Below are positions 55,726 through 64,000 of a stretch of DNA of 64,000 bases, piece by piece. The stretch covers positions 62,001-126,000 of the forward strand of contig QUFP01000001.1 of NCBI GenBank assembly GCA_003478935.1, given 5' to 3'. The position numbers were made by a program, and so were the translations under genes. A model generated the notes under the pieces. That model did no database searches, was not told the origin of the DNA, and saw only the letters and a program-made list of their open reading frames with translations. Source of the stretch: Firmicutes bacterium AF25-13AC (GTDB lineage Bacteria; Bacillota; Clostridia; Lachnospirales; Lachnospiraceae). Every line of letters begins with the position of its first letter. The stretch's first letter is position 1.

Positions 55726-58134
55726 TTACTCCATTGTTTTAATGCGCTCGATCACAGGATGTCTTTTGCTATATCGTACAGAGAAAACGGAGTAAGCGGC
55801 CAGTATGAAGAAAAGCGCTACAAAATATATGCTTATTTCTAAAACTGGAAAATGATAAGTCAATGTCCCGAATGTCCCAACCTGATTGAAAACTTTGCAA
55901 AGTACAAATCCTGTTAAAGTTCCAATCGTTAAAGTTAAAATAGCCGTACCAGAAACATAATAGAAACATTCTGTTTGCAGCATTTTGGAGAATTGCTTAC
56001 TGCTCAATCCCACAGACTGTAAAATACCAAATTCCTGCTGTCTTGATATAATGTTTGTCATTAGCGTGTTGATAAGGCTGATTAGCCCAAAAACAGCAAT
56101 GAAAAATACCAATCCGTATAACGGCATTTTTATGTTATCCATTTCCTCTTGCAGATAAGTAATAATATCGCTGATACTGAAAACTTCTATACCTCCACGA
56201 TTTTCCGCCAACTGGAAAATCTTATTCTCAACTTCTGTAAGCTGATCTCTTTCCACATCTACAATGCAGGTTATGTTGAAGTTGGAAACATTTTCTTTCA
56301 TCATAGGTAAGAGTTCCTGCGGAAAATAGAAAGAAGCTGAATCCCCACCGAGATTAGGAGCTTTCCCAATCCCCATTACAGTAAATTCTTCCCATTGTCC
56401 ATCCGCTGTTTCCACTTTGACTATATCGCCAATTTGAGGAGTGTAATTATAATAGTCGCTTAACAGCTTGGCGGAATTATCTACGATAACTCCTTTTCCG
56501 TTGATAAGTTTCTGGCGGTCTGCGGTTCCCTCAATTAGTCCTTGTGAAAAGGCCTCGTACTGATTTTCGGGGATTCCAATTTGGGTAAAGAAATGGCTGT
56601 TACCATCCTTGAAAGGAGTGGGAAATTCCATATTTGAAACACAGCCCTGTATAAATTCAATATTCTTTACGCCATCCATATCTGAAATCGTTTCTTCCAA
56701 AACTTCATCCAATGGATTTTTCGTTTGAAGTGCATTGATCCCGGCGGGGCGATCTTCCGCATTTGTGTTGGCGGGATCAAGGGAAAGTACAATGTCGCCA
56801 TTTGCAAATTGCTGTTTTGCCATGCTTTCTACATCAGTTGAATTAAGGTAGGTGGCGGCACACATCAGTAAAACTCCAGCAAATCCCAAAGACAATACGG
56901 TTAGTATAGCTTTTTTCTTGTTCCGGGCAAAGCTCATTCGGGCAAGCGAAGATGGCGTAATTTTTCGATGTTCGATCCGCGTTTTTTCTGTCGCCGGTGT
57001 ATCAGTCGTATTGATTCGCAGCGCCTCAATAGGCGATACCATAGAGGCTTTCTTTACAGGGGTATGGACAGCAATTTTCAAGGCAATTTCTGTAACAAGG
57101 GCAATCACAACGGCACATTCCAGTGTAGTCATCCAATGCCAGCCGTCCGGGACGAAACAATAGCCCAAAACACTTCCCAATACAACACCGATAGGAATTG
57201 CAGCACAGGATAACAAAAAACTTTCTTTTCGCACGATACGCTTGATCTGAACCGATGTAGCCCCCAGCACACGCAGTCTGCCATATTCATGTGTTTTCCC
57301 GATAACAGAAATGTAGAACAGGCTGTAAATAACCAAAGAACAGGCCAGTACAATTAAACTGCTTGCTCCGATAATCACCAATAGCTCCAGCGTGGATTTT
57401 TCTTCTGCCAATCCAAAGTAGGTAGAGCTATACATAACATACTGTTCAGGTACACCGCTTTGTTCCGCAATTTCGTTTATCAGCAGTTTCAAAGTTTCGC
57501 TGTCCATATTTTCGGTATTTTTCACGCGAACCAAAAGATCGTAACAGTTTGCTTTTTCATACCGGCTATATAAGCCATCCGATACAATGACTTGATAAAT
57601 ACGGGACGCATTACTGCTTTGAATAATGCCGCAAACACGATATGTCTGATTTTTTCCAAAAGGCATATCCAGTGTAACGGTTTGATCCAGTTGAACCGGC
57701 AACCCTAAATGCTCCAAATAGGACTGTTCCACAATGATTTCATTTTCTGCCTCCGGCATTTTTCCCAGCAAGTCAGTAACGCCTTTTAGTTCAAGTGCAT
57801 TTTGATCTCTGTAATACACATCCAAAGTATAGTCATTGATACGGCTCGTTCCCATTGCAGCCTCTTTGCCGACTGCTTCAATCTGGTTGTTATGTTCCAG
57901 TTTTTCAAAGACGGTACTGGTACTGTTAATAAAGCTGCCCTGATAGCGTCCTTGCAGATAAAGCCTATTTTCACGGTCTGTTCCGAGATTATATAGTGCT
58001 AATACCATCATCAAACTAACTGCAAAAGCAATCGTTATGATAATAAACGCATTGCGTCTTTTATCCGCTTTCATGCTTCGGTCTGCTAATTTTTTTACAA
58101 TGGCGCTGGTGTCATTCTCAAAAGGCCATGTCAT
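55726..58134 (-). CDS. FtsX-type ABC permease 2
   Basis: This intact 802-residue paralogue of the permease at 49964 shares the opening M-T-W-P-F-E-N-D-T-S and the R-I/V-E...K-T-M-E ending. TM1 is at about residues 30-48, a large extracellular domain runs to about 250, three TM helices and a second extracellular loop follow, then three TM helices (about residues 665-790). It has its own operator copy upstream but no ATPase next to it. Antimicrobial peptide resistance or lipoprotein/peptide export is the family-based guess. Confidence 0.85.
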   Translation of the reverse strand: MTWPFENDTSAIVKKLADRSMKADKRRNAFIIITIAFAVSLMMVLALYNLGTDRENRLYLQGRYQGSFINSTSTVFEKLEHNNQIEAVGKEAAMGTSRINDYTLDVYYRDQNALELKGVTDLLGKMPEAENEIIVEQSYLEHLGLPVQLDQTVTLDMPFGKNQTYRVCGIIQSSNASRIYQVIVSDGLYSRYEKANCYDLLVRVKNTENMDSETLKLLINEIAEQSGVPEQYVMYSSTYFGLAEEKSTLELLVIIGASSLIVLACSLVIYSLFYISVIGKTHEYGRLRVLGATSVQIKRIVRKESFLLSCAAIPIGVVLGSVLGYCFVPDGWHWMTTLECAVVIALVTEIALKIAVHTPVKKASMVSPIEALRINTTDTPATEKTRIEHRKITPSSLARMSFARNKKKAILTVLSLGFAGVLLMCAATYLNSTDVESMAKQQFANGDIVLSLDPANTNAEDRPAGINALQTKNPLDEVLEETISDMDGVKNIEFIQGCVSNMEFPTPFKDGNSHFFTQIGIPENQYEAFSQGLIEGTADRQKLINGKGVIVDNSAKLLSDYYNYTPQIGDIVKVETADGQWEEFTVMGIGKAPNLGGDSASFYFPQELLPMMKENVSNFNITCIVDVERDQLTEVENKIFQLAENRGGIEVFSISDIITYLQEEMDNIKMPLYGLVFFIAVFGLISLINTLMTNIISRQQEFGILQSVGLSSKQFSKMLQTECFYYVSGTAILTLTIGTLTGFVLCKVFNQVGTFGTLTYHFPVLEISIYFVALFFILAAYSVFSVRYSKRHPVIERIKTME

Positions 58135-58176
58135 AGTTGTATCACCTCCATATTTGATAAGGCCATTGTAAACCCC

Positions 58177-58197
58177 AAATGTCCGCGAAATGTTACA
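58177..58197 (-). promoter_or_regulatory. operator copy ahead of permease 2
   Basis: AAATGTCCG-N5-TGTTACA, identical across all 21 bases to the copy at 53338, lies 43 bases upstream of the permease start. Confidence 0.65.
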
Positions 58198-58493
58198 GCG
58201 GACAAAAAATTTTATTTTTTTGCATTTCTCTGTTATAGCAGTTCAAAATAATAACTCTATTATAGGCAGTTATCAAAGGTTTATCAATGCGGCAACTGTA
58301 AACAGATTCTCTGCCAAAGACTCTTAAAACTACTGGCAAGCAATGCAATCTTACGTAAGATTGCGTATTTAGCAGAAATCCCGTTTCCGGAATTCCTGCT
58401 AATGCTTGTTGGTGACATATCCCCAAACCCCTGAGATCATTGCCGGTGGCAATGGCTGCGCGTTCCGTTGGAACGCTGAAAACCAAAAGCAGA

Positions 58494-58771
58494 CAAATCT
58501 TATTGACGGGATTTTTCTGTGCTGCGCTGCGGTTGTGGTGGGGAAGAAATCTCTAATAGATATTCCACATTGGCCCGAACATTATGAAGTTCTTTCATAT
58601 CATTTTTGGCCTGCTTATAGGCAGAATAGGCTTTCCGTTTTTGTTCCAGAAGATCGGTGTATTCCTCTCGGAGAGATTTGACAGAGGGGAGCTTTTTGAT
58701 TCCCAGTTCGTCAAAATGATTCTTCGCTGTCTGGTGCAGTAAGATTTCCGCCTCATGTGCAACACGGAATT
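58494..58771 (-). pseudogene. truncated copy of the relaxase 3' end (direct repeat, left copy)
   Basis: Aligned without gaps to 62618-62895: CGGAATT lies at 58765 here and 62889 there, and the stop region aligns at 58501/62625. The copies differ at scattered positions, with divergence rising toward the 5' side of the gene. It encodes only the last 80-90 residues of the relaxase (tail S-S-P-P-Q-P-Q-R-S-T-E-K). The stretch 58198-58493 beside it holds no gene I can support. Confidence 0.85.
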
Positions 58772-58927
58772 AAAAGGCTGAGCGCCAGCGGAAAAGATAC
58801 CTCCTGTCTACGCATTTAGGGCGTTAAAAGTCCACGGAAATCAAGGGTTTTTCCGCATGGCCGGCAGGCAGGTGGATAAAGTTATCCTGTTCCCCGCAAA
58901 ACGGGGTTCTAAATGCGGGAAAAAGGA

Positions 58928-58981
58928 CAAAAAAGAAGCGCCAGATGCAGAGGCTTTGATACCTCTGCGCCCGGCGCTTTT
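58928..58981 (-). terminator. terminator of the thiamin operon
   Basis: AAGCGCC/GGCGCTT (58936-58942 with 58973-58979) encloses GCAGAGG/CCTCTGC (58947-58953 with 58962-58968), with a T-run on the minus strand at 58934-58929. It begins at the Nudix stop. The interval 58772-58927 holds no gene. Confidence 0.85.
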
Positions 58982-59473
58982 TCAGCCTATTAGCTGATCT
59001 ACATAGGTAATTAGAGGGTGCAGATGTTTCAGGCGAAACATCTCAAATAACTTATCTGGATTTACCCATTGAACATCCACAACTTCTGTTTCCTGTAAAC
59101 GCATTTCTTCAATCTTTATATCCTTATGAAATAGCCAAACATCGTAAAAATCCTGCACATTTTCCCGTCTGCTCTGATAAATCAATTTTTCACTTCCGGG
59201 AGTAAGCAGTATTCCTAATTCTTCTTTTACCTCTCGGATTGCTCCTTGTAAACTGGTTTCCCCGGAAAGTACAGAACCACCCGTACATTCCCAATAAAGA
59301 GGGTATTGCTTTTTCGGATGCCGCTGTGATAAAAGATACTGCCCCTGCTGGTTGACGATCCATACACTCACAGATAAATGATACAGCCCTTTGGGTATGA
59401 TTTCTCCACGGCACACTGTTATTCCAGACTTTTCCCGTTTTGCATTATATAAATCCCATTTTTCCATTTTCAT
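58982..59473 (-). CDS. Nudix hydrolase in the thiamin operon
   Basis: This 163-residue protein has Nudix box G-S-V-L-S-G-E...R-E-V-K-E-E-L-G at about residues 70-93 and the IPP-isomerase/YfcD-like opening W-D-L-Y-N-A-K-R-E-K-S-G. Its ATG overlaps the HAD gene's stop (ATGA), so it is translated with it. In this operon it may cleave a pyrophosphate of a thiamin precursor or of damaged thiamin, as some Nudix proteins do; this is inference. Confidence 0.8.
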   Translation of the reverse strand: MKMEKWDLYNAKREKSGITVCRGEIIPKGLYHLSVSVWIVNQQGQYLLSQRHPKKQYPLYWECTGGSVLSGETSLQGAIREVKEELGILLTPGSEKLIYQSRRENVQDFYDVWLFHKDIKIEEMRLQETEVVDVQWVNPDKLFEMFRLKHLHPLITYVDQLIG

Positions 59474-60126
59474 ACCTCTTTGTGTGGGATCGGTGCTTGC
59501 CGAAAATCAAGTAAGTAAATATCCGCAATCCTTTCTATTTCTGTACGCTGATCTGCGGAATACTTATCATAAATCCCGCCTGCTAACATACGGGCTGCCT
59601 TTGCGCTTTTAATTGCTGGAAGCACATCATCAAACACAATACAGTGTTCAGGTGCAACCCCTAATTTTCTTGCGGCCAATTCAAAGACATCCGAATATTC
59701 TTTTCCCCGCTGAACCTCATCTGTTGAACATAGAGCGTCAAATAATTCTAAAATAGAATTGTTCTTTAAGCATGGAATATAGAGCTTTTCCGGCAACCCC
59801 GTAGCAACTGCAAGTTTTATTCCATGTTCTTTTAAGCGCAGAAGATAATCAAGGGCATGGGGCAGCAGACCGACATGGTTACTGTATTCCTCGACCGCCA
59901 TATTATTCCATTCCTCAATAATTCCCTCTACCGTTTCTTGCAATCCCAAAAGATCAATGGTATATTGTGCGGCTTCCTCAAAACTCCTTGCACATATTTC
60001 AGTTACATAATTTTCCGGGACAGGAAGATTTCTCTTTTTCAAAAACTGAATATCTATATGCTCCCATACATCCATTGAATCCAGAATTGTTCCATCTAAA
60101 TCAAAGATTGCCGCATTAAAATCCAT
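59470..60126 (-). CDS. HAD-family phosphatase in the thiamin operon
   Basis: This 218-residue HAD subfamily I protein has motif I D-L-D-G-T-I near residue 9, motif II A-V-A-T-G and motif IV I-V-F-D-D-V. The helical cap is of the beta-phosphoglucomutase/phosphatase type. It overlaps thiE by 11 bases. A role in dephosphorylating thiamin phosphate or a precursor is suggested by position only; generic sugar-phosphate phosphatase is the alternative. Confidence 0.82.
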   Translation of the reverse strand: MDFNAAIFDLDGTILDSMDVWEHIDIQFLKKRNLPVPENYVTEICARSFEEAAQYTIDLLGLQETVEGIIEEWNNMAVEEYSNHVGLLPHALDYLLRLKEHGIKLAVATGLPEKLYIPCLKNNSILELFDALCSTDEVQRGKEYSDVFELAARKLGVAPEHCIVFDDVLPAIKSAKAARMLAGGIYDKYSADQRTEIERIADIYLLDFRQAPIPHKEV

Positions 60127-60757
60127 GTTTCTTTTCCTTTCCGCAAAATAAATCTTTCAGTTCCGCAGCAGCAGCTTTTATATCGGACTGCGCTATGATG
60201 GCAGATACAACAGCCAGCCCGTCAATTCCCATGGGCTTGAAACGCCCTGTATTTCCTTTATTGATACCGCCAATAACAACGATCGGCAAAGAAACGGCTG
60301 TGCGGATTTTCTGTAATTCCTCCATTGATACAGAATCAGCGTCGGTTTTAGTTCCAGTAGGGAACATTGCGCCAACTCCCAAATAATCTGCACCATCCTG
60401 TTGTGCCTGTATTGCTTCTGCAATGGAAGATGCAGATACTCCCAACAGCATATTTTCCCCAATTACTTTGCGGACGGCAGCCGCAGGTAAATCATGCTGT
60501 CCAATATGTACCCCCGTAGCCTGCACAGCCATTGCAATATCTATCCGGTCGTTTATGATAAGGGGAATATGGTATTTATCCGTAACCTGTTTCACGGCAA
60601 CAGCCTGATTGTAAAATTCTAATGAGGACAATTCTTTTTCTCGGAGTTGTATCATTGTGCAGCCTCCTAAAATTGCCTGTTCTACCGCTTCTGTCAGGCT
60701 ATCGCAGCTCATTAGTTGACGATCAGTAACAAGATAAAGTGTATAATCAAAGTTCAT
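60116..60757 (-). CDS. thiE: thiamin-phosphate synthase
   Basis: This 213-residue TIM-barrel protein has L-V-T-D-R, M-I-Q-L-R-E-K, the pyrophosphate-binding [16 protein letters not shown] and the V-I-G-G-I-N end loop. It joins hydroxymethylpyrimidine diphosphate to thiazole phosphate. It lies 11 bases after thiD. Confidence 0.93.
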   Translation of the reverse strand: MNFDYTLYLVTDRQLMSCDSLTEAVEQAILGGCTMIQLREKELSSLEFYNQAVAVKQVTDKYHIPLIINDRIDIAMAVQATGVHIGQHDLPAAAVRKVIGENMLLGVSASSIAEAIQAQQDGADYLGVGAMFPTGTKTDADSVSMEELQKIRTAVSLPIVVIGGINKGNTGRFKPMGIDGLAVVSAIIAQSDIKAAAAELKDLFCGKEKKHGF

Positions 60758-60768
60758 TTTGCACCTGC

Positions 60769-61572
60769 CTATTCTTTAGATAAACCATGCTGATACAATT
60801 CGTAGAAATGGTGCGTCGGGCCACAGCCTTTTCCAATCGCAAGAGAGTGTTCGATTGCCATTGTGACATAAGCCTTTGCAGATTCGACTGCAAGCGGAAC
60901 ACTTTTTCCCTTTGCAAGCTGGGAAGCGATTGCAGAAGAAAAGGTACAGCCTGTCCCATGAGTATTTTTCGTATCAATGCGGGATGTTTCAAAATGGTAG
61001 AAATTTTCTCCATTAAATAGGACATCAACAGCATTTCCTATATGATGTCCACCCTTGACAACAATCGCCTTACAACCCATGGCATATATTTTTCTTGCGG
61101 CAGCCTCCATATCTGAAACTGTGGAAATCTGCATATCTGCTATTTTCTCTGCCTCTGGAATATTCGGAGTAAGTACATCGGCCAGTGGAATTACTGTGTC
61201 TATCAAGGTGGAAACCGCCGTAGGATTCATCAATGGGCAGCCATTTTTGGCATACATAACCGGGTCGATTACGACATTTTGGGGCTTATATTGTAATAGT
61301 TTCTTTGCCACCGCTTTCATACATTCTGGTGTAGAAAGCATACCGATTTTTACTGCGTCCACTTCAATATCTTCAAATACGGCGTCAATCTGTTTTTCAA
61401 TCATATCCGGGGTAATATCTTGGATGTCGATAACACGGCTGGTGTTCTCTGCAACAACAGAAACAATAACACTCATTCCAAATACACCGTGAGCAGAAAA
61501 AGTTTTCAAATCAGCCTGAATACCTGCACCTCCGCTGCAATCTGATCCGGCAATGGACAATACTTTTTTCAT
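60769..61572 (-). CDS. thiD: hydroxymethylpyrimidine / phosphomethylpyrimidine kinase
   Basis: This 267-residue ribokinase-fold enzyme starts [18 protein letters not shown] and ends with the catalytic anion hole [10 protein letters not shown]. It phosphorylates HMP twice. ATG 61572 overlaps the tenA stop (ATGA); a longer frame upstream lies inside tenA and is not used. Confidence 0.93.
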   Translation of the reverse strand: MKKVLSIAGSDCSGGAGIQADLKTFSAHGVFGMSVIVSVVAENTSRVIDIQDITPDMIEKQIDAVFEDIEVDAVKIGMLSTPECMKAVAKKLLQYKPQNVVIDPVMYAKNGCPLMNPTAVSTLIDTVIPLADVLTPNIPEAEKIADMQISTVSDMEAAARKIYAMGCKAIVVKGGHHIGNAVDVLFNGENFYHFETSRIDTKNTHGTGCTFSSAIASQLAKGKSVPLAVESAKAYVTMAIEHSLAIGKGCGPTHHFYELYQHGLSKE

Positions 61573-62243
61573 TTTGCATTTTCCTCCATTCTCTCGTTCC
61601 GATAGGCCATCTTCCAAAAAGCAAGCTCTAACAAACTTGCTTTTTCAAAAATATCAGCCAGATACTTTTTATTTGCTACTGATAACCCGGCACATTTATG
61701 CTCTGCAAAAGCAGACCATTCTTTGCAGCTTTCTGCATATTGTTCATCCGCATAATCTTTGATAAAGTCCCAATATCTTGACTGTCTGCTTGTAGGAACA
61801 GCCGCCAATTTGCGGAATATATAGCTGTAACTTAGCATACAGGGAAGAACCGCCATTAAAATTTCTTCATTCTTTCCATGTGACGCAATCTCAAACATGA
61901 AATCAATGTAATTTTGATTTTCAGGCAGAGGAGCGATCAGTTCAATATCATTATCCGTCATGCAAAATTGCTTTAGATAATCCAGACGCACTTCTGATTC
62001 CGTATCATTTACAAAATTCAGCATGGAATAGTAAAGCTGAATTTCTCTTAATGTATCAGCATGAAAAATTGCCTTGCCGTATATACGGGCATAGTTTTTC
62101 AGATAGATACTATCCTGAATCATATATCTCTTGAACTTTTCAAGAGGTAGCTTTCCAGTTTGCACTTCCTGCACAAATGGGGTAGCTGCACATTCTTCCC
62201 AAATGGGGATGTTGCGGGTTAAAATGTCTTTCATAAATGCCAT
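61569..62243 (-). CDS. tenA: aminopyrimidine aminohydrolase / thiaminase II
   Basis: This 224-residue all-helical TenA protein has family landmarks F-K-R-Y-M-I-Q-D, the catalytic-Cys segment A-V-L-P-C-M-L-S-Y and the late Glu in L-E-L-A-F-W. It salvages the pyrimidine from degraded thiamin. AGGAGG lies 7 bases before ATG 62243. It is the first gene after two TPP riboswitches. Confidence 0.92.
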   Translation of the reverse strand: MAFMKDILTRNIPIWEECAATPFVQEVQTGKLPLEKFKRYMIQDSIYLKNYARIYGKAIFHADTLREIQLYYSMLNFVNDTESEVRLDYLKQFCMTDNDIELIAPLPENQNYIDFMFEIASHGKNEEILMAVLPCMLSYSYIFRKLAAVPTSRQSRYWDFIKDYADEQYAESCKEWSAFAEHKCAGLSVANKKYLADIFEKASLLELAFWKMAYRNERMEENAK

Positions 62244-62261
62244 GTTTGTTCCTCCTAAAAT

Positions 62262-62296
62262 AAAAAAATAGAGCCTCTAAAACAATTAGAAGCTCT
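62262..62296 (-). terminator. expression-platform terminator of the gene-proximal TPP riboswitch
   Basis: An 11-bp stem with one G-U pair (62270-62280 with 62286-62296) is followed on the minus strand by seven T. It ends 18 bases before tenA, so its formation would shut off the operon. Confidence 0.85.
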
Positions 62297-62324
62297 TTCA
62301 GACGCAATACGAGCGTAAGAAATT

Positions 62325-62402
62325 GCTTCCCTACGCCGGTATTAGCCGACAGGTCCAGAGGTCAGGTCTTACCTTTTTCAACTTGTTCAGTTCCCTCGCA
62401 AA
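62325..62402 (-). promoter_or_regulatory. TPP riboswitch, gene-proximal copy
   Basis: Read on the minus strand it contains G-rich 5' arm GAGGGAACTGA, the ACCTGACC and GGACCTG segments, and the hallmark GGCTAATACCGGCGTAGGGA closing block of THI-element aptamers. It precedes its own terminator and tenA. Confidence 0.9.
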
Positions 62403-62424
62403 CACATATCATATCTTATTCAAT

Positions 62425-62457
62425 TAAAAAAGGACATTCCCAAAACAGAGAATGTCC
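62425..62457 (-). terminator. expression-platform terminator of the distal TPP riboswitch
   Basis: A perfect 8-bp stem (62432-62439 with 62450-62457) is followed on the minus strand by seven T. A further weak hairpin with T-run lies at about 62459-62479. Confidence 0.85.
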
Positions 62458-62481
62458 AAAAAATACGAATCTGTATTCTTT

Positions 62482-62562
62482 AGCTCCCTGCGTTGGTATT
62501 AGCCAACAGGTTCAAAGGGTCAGGTTTTACCTTCTCAACTACAAGGTAGTCCCCCTGCTTGA
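62482..62562 (-). promoter_or_regulatory. TPP riboswitch, distal copy
   Basis: On the minus strand it shows AGGGGGACTACC, GTTGAGA, ACCTGACCC, TTGAACCTG and GGCTAATACCAACGCAGGGA, the full set of THI-box blocks. It differs enough from the proximal copy to be an old tandem pair. Confidence 0.92.
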
Positions 62563-62617
62563 GTATTATTATAGTTAAGAAGTCCCGGAAAGTCAAGGTC
62601 TATAGAATTCAAGTTAG

Positions 62618-62896
62618 CAAACCTTATTGACGGGATTTTTCTGTGCTGCGCTGCGGTTGTGGTGGGGAAGAAATCTCTAATAGGTATTCCACATTGGCCC
62701 GAACATTATGAAGTTCTTTCATATCATTTTTGGCCTGCTTATAGGCAGAATAGGCTTTCCGTTTTTGTTCCAGAAGATCGGTGTATTCCTCCCGGAGAGA
62801 TTTGACAGAGGGGAGCTTTTTGATTCCCAGCTCGTCAAAATGATTCTTTGCCGCCTGGTGCAGCAGAATTTCAGCTTCATGTTCTGTTCGGAATTT
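62618..62896 (-). repeat. direct repeat, right copy (3' end of the intact relaxase)
   Basis: Gap-free partner of the left copy at 58494-58771. The two copies bracket the thiamin operon with its riboswitches and terminator. Confidence 0.85.
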
Positions 62897-64000
62897 TTTG
62901 CTGTACCCGGCTTTGCGATATTCTACATAGACAGCCCGCGTTTTCGCATAGTTTACGATCTGTTTTTGCAGCTCGGCATTGGCGTTCATTTTTGACTCCA
63001 GATCTTTGATCTGAACGGATAAGGTATTGAAATTAGCGGTAGTGGCGTTGGCTTTTTCCAGAAGATCCTCATAACCCATATCGCCATGTTCTTTTAAGTA
63101 GAGCACTGCCTGAGAAAGCTGCTTTAGGTTGAACACTTTTGCCCAGCGCTCATAACCAGGGCCCTTGCCGGAACGGATTGCAACTTCAATATCAACCAGC
63201 AATCCAACTTTGGAAACCGTTTTTTTAGAAAAGGCATGGCGGGGTTTTACTGTCCGTGTACCGGCAATCCGTTCTTTGATGGCCTGTTCTGTATAATCGC
63301 CTTTGAGCGTATCGCATCGGGTATAATTTTCTTGTCCCGGAACTCGGAACCGAAGATGTTTTCTTTCACGGTTGACTTCCAGCCCAGCAGTTTCCAGCTT
63401 CTGTAGAAGTTCCTCAAAATCTTTTGGCTTTTCCTCTAATGCAGCATCAATAGCAATGCGTATCTGCTCCTGAAAGGAAGGCTGCTTTTTATTTCCCAGC
63501 CATGTGCCATAATGCTCCCGGCTGGGTTTCGGATTTTCTACAATCGAAAGTCCATGCTCCAAACACAGCTTGTCATTCATTCGCCGGATTGCCCAGGTAG
63601 AACCCCAGAAGTTGCGAAATTTTTTCTGACAGTCCAGTGTAGTAGAGTTGATAATGATGTGATTATGGACATGGTGCTTATCCACATGGGTGCAGACAAC
63701 AAAGGCATGGTTTCCTTTTGTGAGCTTCAGTGCCAGCTCCCTGCCGATCTGATTAGCTTCTTCTGGCGTAACTTCGCCGGGCTTAAATGCCTGACGGAGA
63801 TGGTAGGCGATCACATCATCTGCACCCTGGTTTCTGCCGGTCAGATTTGCATACTGTCGTTTGGACAGAAGAAACTCTGCATCAGCAAGCCGGGTATCAC
63901 ACTCATAGCCATAAATGAATTTTCCAAAATCGGTTTTCTGCGGATTTTCTACATAATCAATAATATCTGAGATCGCAGTAGAGATATTCCGACCTTTTCC
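62624..64000 (-). CDS. relaxase / mobilisation protein (5' end outside window)
   Basis: The minus-strand frame is open to base 64000, so about 458 residues are visible and the start is missing. The nuclease core shows the metal-binding triad in H-V-D-K-H-H-V-H-N-H and, upstream, Y-G-Y-E-C-D and A-Y-H-L-R-Q-A-F-K-P-G-E-V, typical of MobA/TraI-like relaxases of Firmicutes elements. A helical, coiled C-terminus follows. It nicks the transfer origin and leads the strand to the recipient. Its 3' end is duplicated at 58494. Confidence 0.9.
   Translation of the reverse strand, partial: GKGRNISTAISDIIDYVENPQKTDFGKFIYGYECDTRLADAEFLLSKRQYANLTGRNQGADDVIAYHLRQAFKPGEVTPEEANQIGRELALKLTKGNHAFVVCTHVDKHHVHNHIIINSTTLDCQKKFRNFWGSTWAIRRMNDKLCLEHGLSIVENPKPSREHYGTWLGNKKQPSFQEQIRIAIDAALEEKPKDFEELLQKLETAGLEVNRERKHLRFRVPGQENYTRCDTLKGDYTEQAIKERIAGTRTVKPRHAFSKKTVSKVGLLVDIEVAIRSGKGPGYERWAKVFNLKQLSQAVLYLKEHGDMGYEDLLEKANATTANFNTLSVQIKDLESKMNANAELQKQIVNYAKTRAVYVEYRKAGYSKKFRTEHEAEILLHQAAKNHFDELGIKKLPSVKSLREEYTDLLEQKRKAYSAYKQAKNDMKELHNVRANVEYLLEISSPPQPQRSTEKSRQ

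Larger units (their letters stand above)
41706..64000 (-). mobile_element. serine-recombinase integrative/mobilisable element (right end outside window)
   Basis: From the integrase break to the window end every convincing gene lies on the minus strand. Three large serine recombinases sit at the end, then regulatory genes, ABC transport, thiamin cargo and a relaxase. The junction lies within a few bases of a GA dinucleotide at 41705-41706, the target dinucleotide of TndX/TnpX-type recombinases. Transfer genes beyond the relaxase would be outside the window. Confidence 0.78.

Noticed and set aside
58193-58486. 97-residue minus-strand frame between permease 2 and the relaxase remnant
   Set aside because: No ribosome site, no family pattern, and it starts over the operator region.
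1-64000. CRISPR arrays, tRNA and rRNA genes
   Set aside because: No regular short repeats with spacers and no tRNA or rRNA signature sequences were seen on either strand.

Overview
The window looks like the chromosome of a Gram-positive gut anaerobe, most likely of the family Lachnospiraceae. The grounds are a moderately AT-rich chromosome with strong GGAGG ribosome binding sites, an oxygen-sensitive glycyl radical enzyme, a CotS-like spore-coat protein, an LTA-synthase-type protein, YesM/YesN and LplB/YtcP-type sugar systems, and mobile elements carrying large serine recombinases. I see no rRNA, tRNA or CRISPR array.

Bases 1-15,800 form a fructan or fructoside utilisation locus on the plus strand. 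It runs: glycyl radical enzyme (cut by the window edge), its radical-SAM activase, fructokinase, a classical GH32 beta-fructosidase, two ABC permeases, a solute-binding protein, two unusual short GH32-like enzymes, a YesM-type sensor kinase, a YesN-type regulator and a GH172 (DUF2961) enzyme. No ATPase is encoded, so a shared sugar-ABC ATPase probably drives import. GH172 includes a difructose-dianhydride enzyme, so cyclic or alpha-linked fructose disaccharides are reasonable candidate substrates.

Bases 15,800-39,100 are chromosomal core and accessory genes: a PadR / HAAS-DUF4097 / ABC exporter group, isochorismatase-like hydrolase, carboxylesterase, HelD-like helicase, tandem Nudix protein, CBS protein and asparaginase, CotS-like pseudokinase, LTA-synthase-like protein, phosphoglucomutase, RpiB, DUF402 protein, three poorly known proteins, and guaA.

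Bases 39,100-64,000 are mobile. Next to guaA lies the regulatory end of a tyrosine-recombinase element (two XRE regulators, an operator-studded promoter, xis, int). Its integrase is cut off just after the HxxR box by a second element whose genes all lie on the minus strand. That element carries three coupled large serine recombinases, a small DUF6870-like protein, a sigma-like factor, a detached winged-helix protein, a double-receiver protein, one ABC ATPase with two large FtsX-type permeases and two small membrane proteins, a VanRS-like two-component system, a thiamin-salvage operon under tandem TPP riboswitches, and a relaxase that runs off the window. The thiamin operon sits between two ~275 bp direct copies of the relaxase 3' end. 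A shared motif, AAATGTCCG-N5-TGTWACA, lies ahead of the transporter units and probably ties them to one regulator.

Seven genes are broken by shifts that one missing base each (two in two of the genes) would repair, mostly in short homopolymers or dinucleotides. This points to base-calling deletions rather than seven real pseudogenes, and affected genes are given below as whole loci with the break located.
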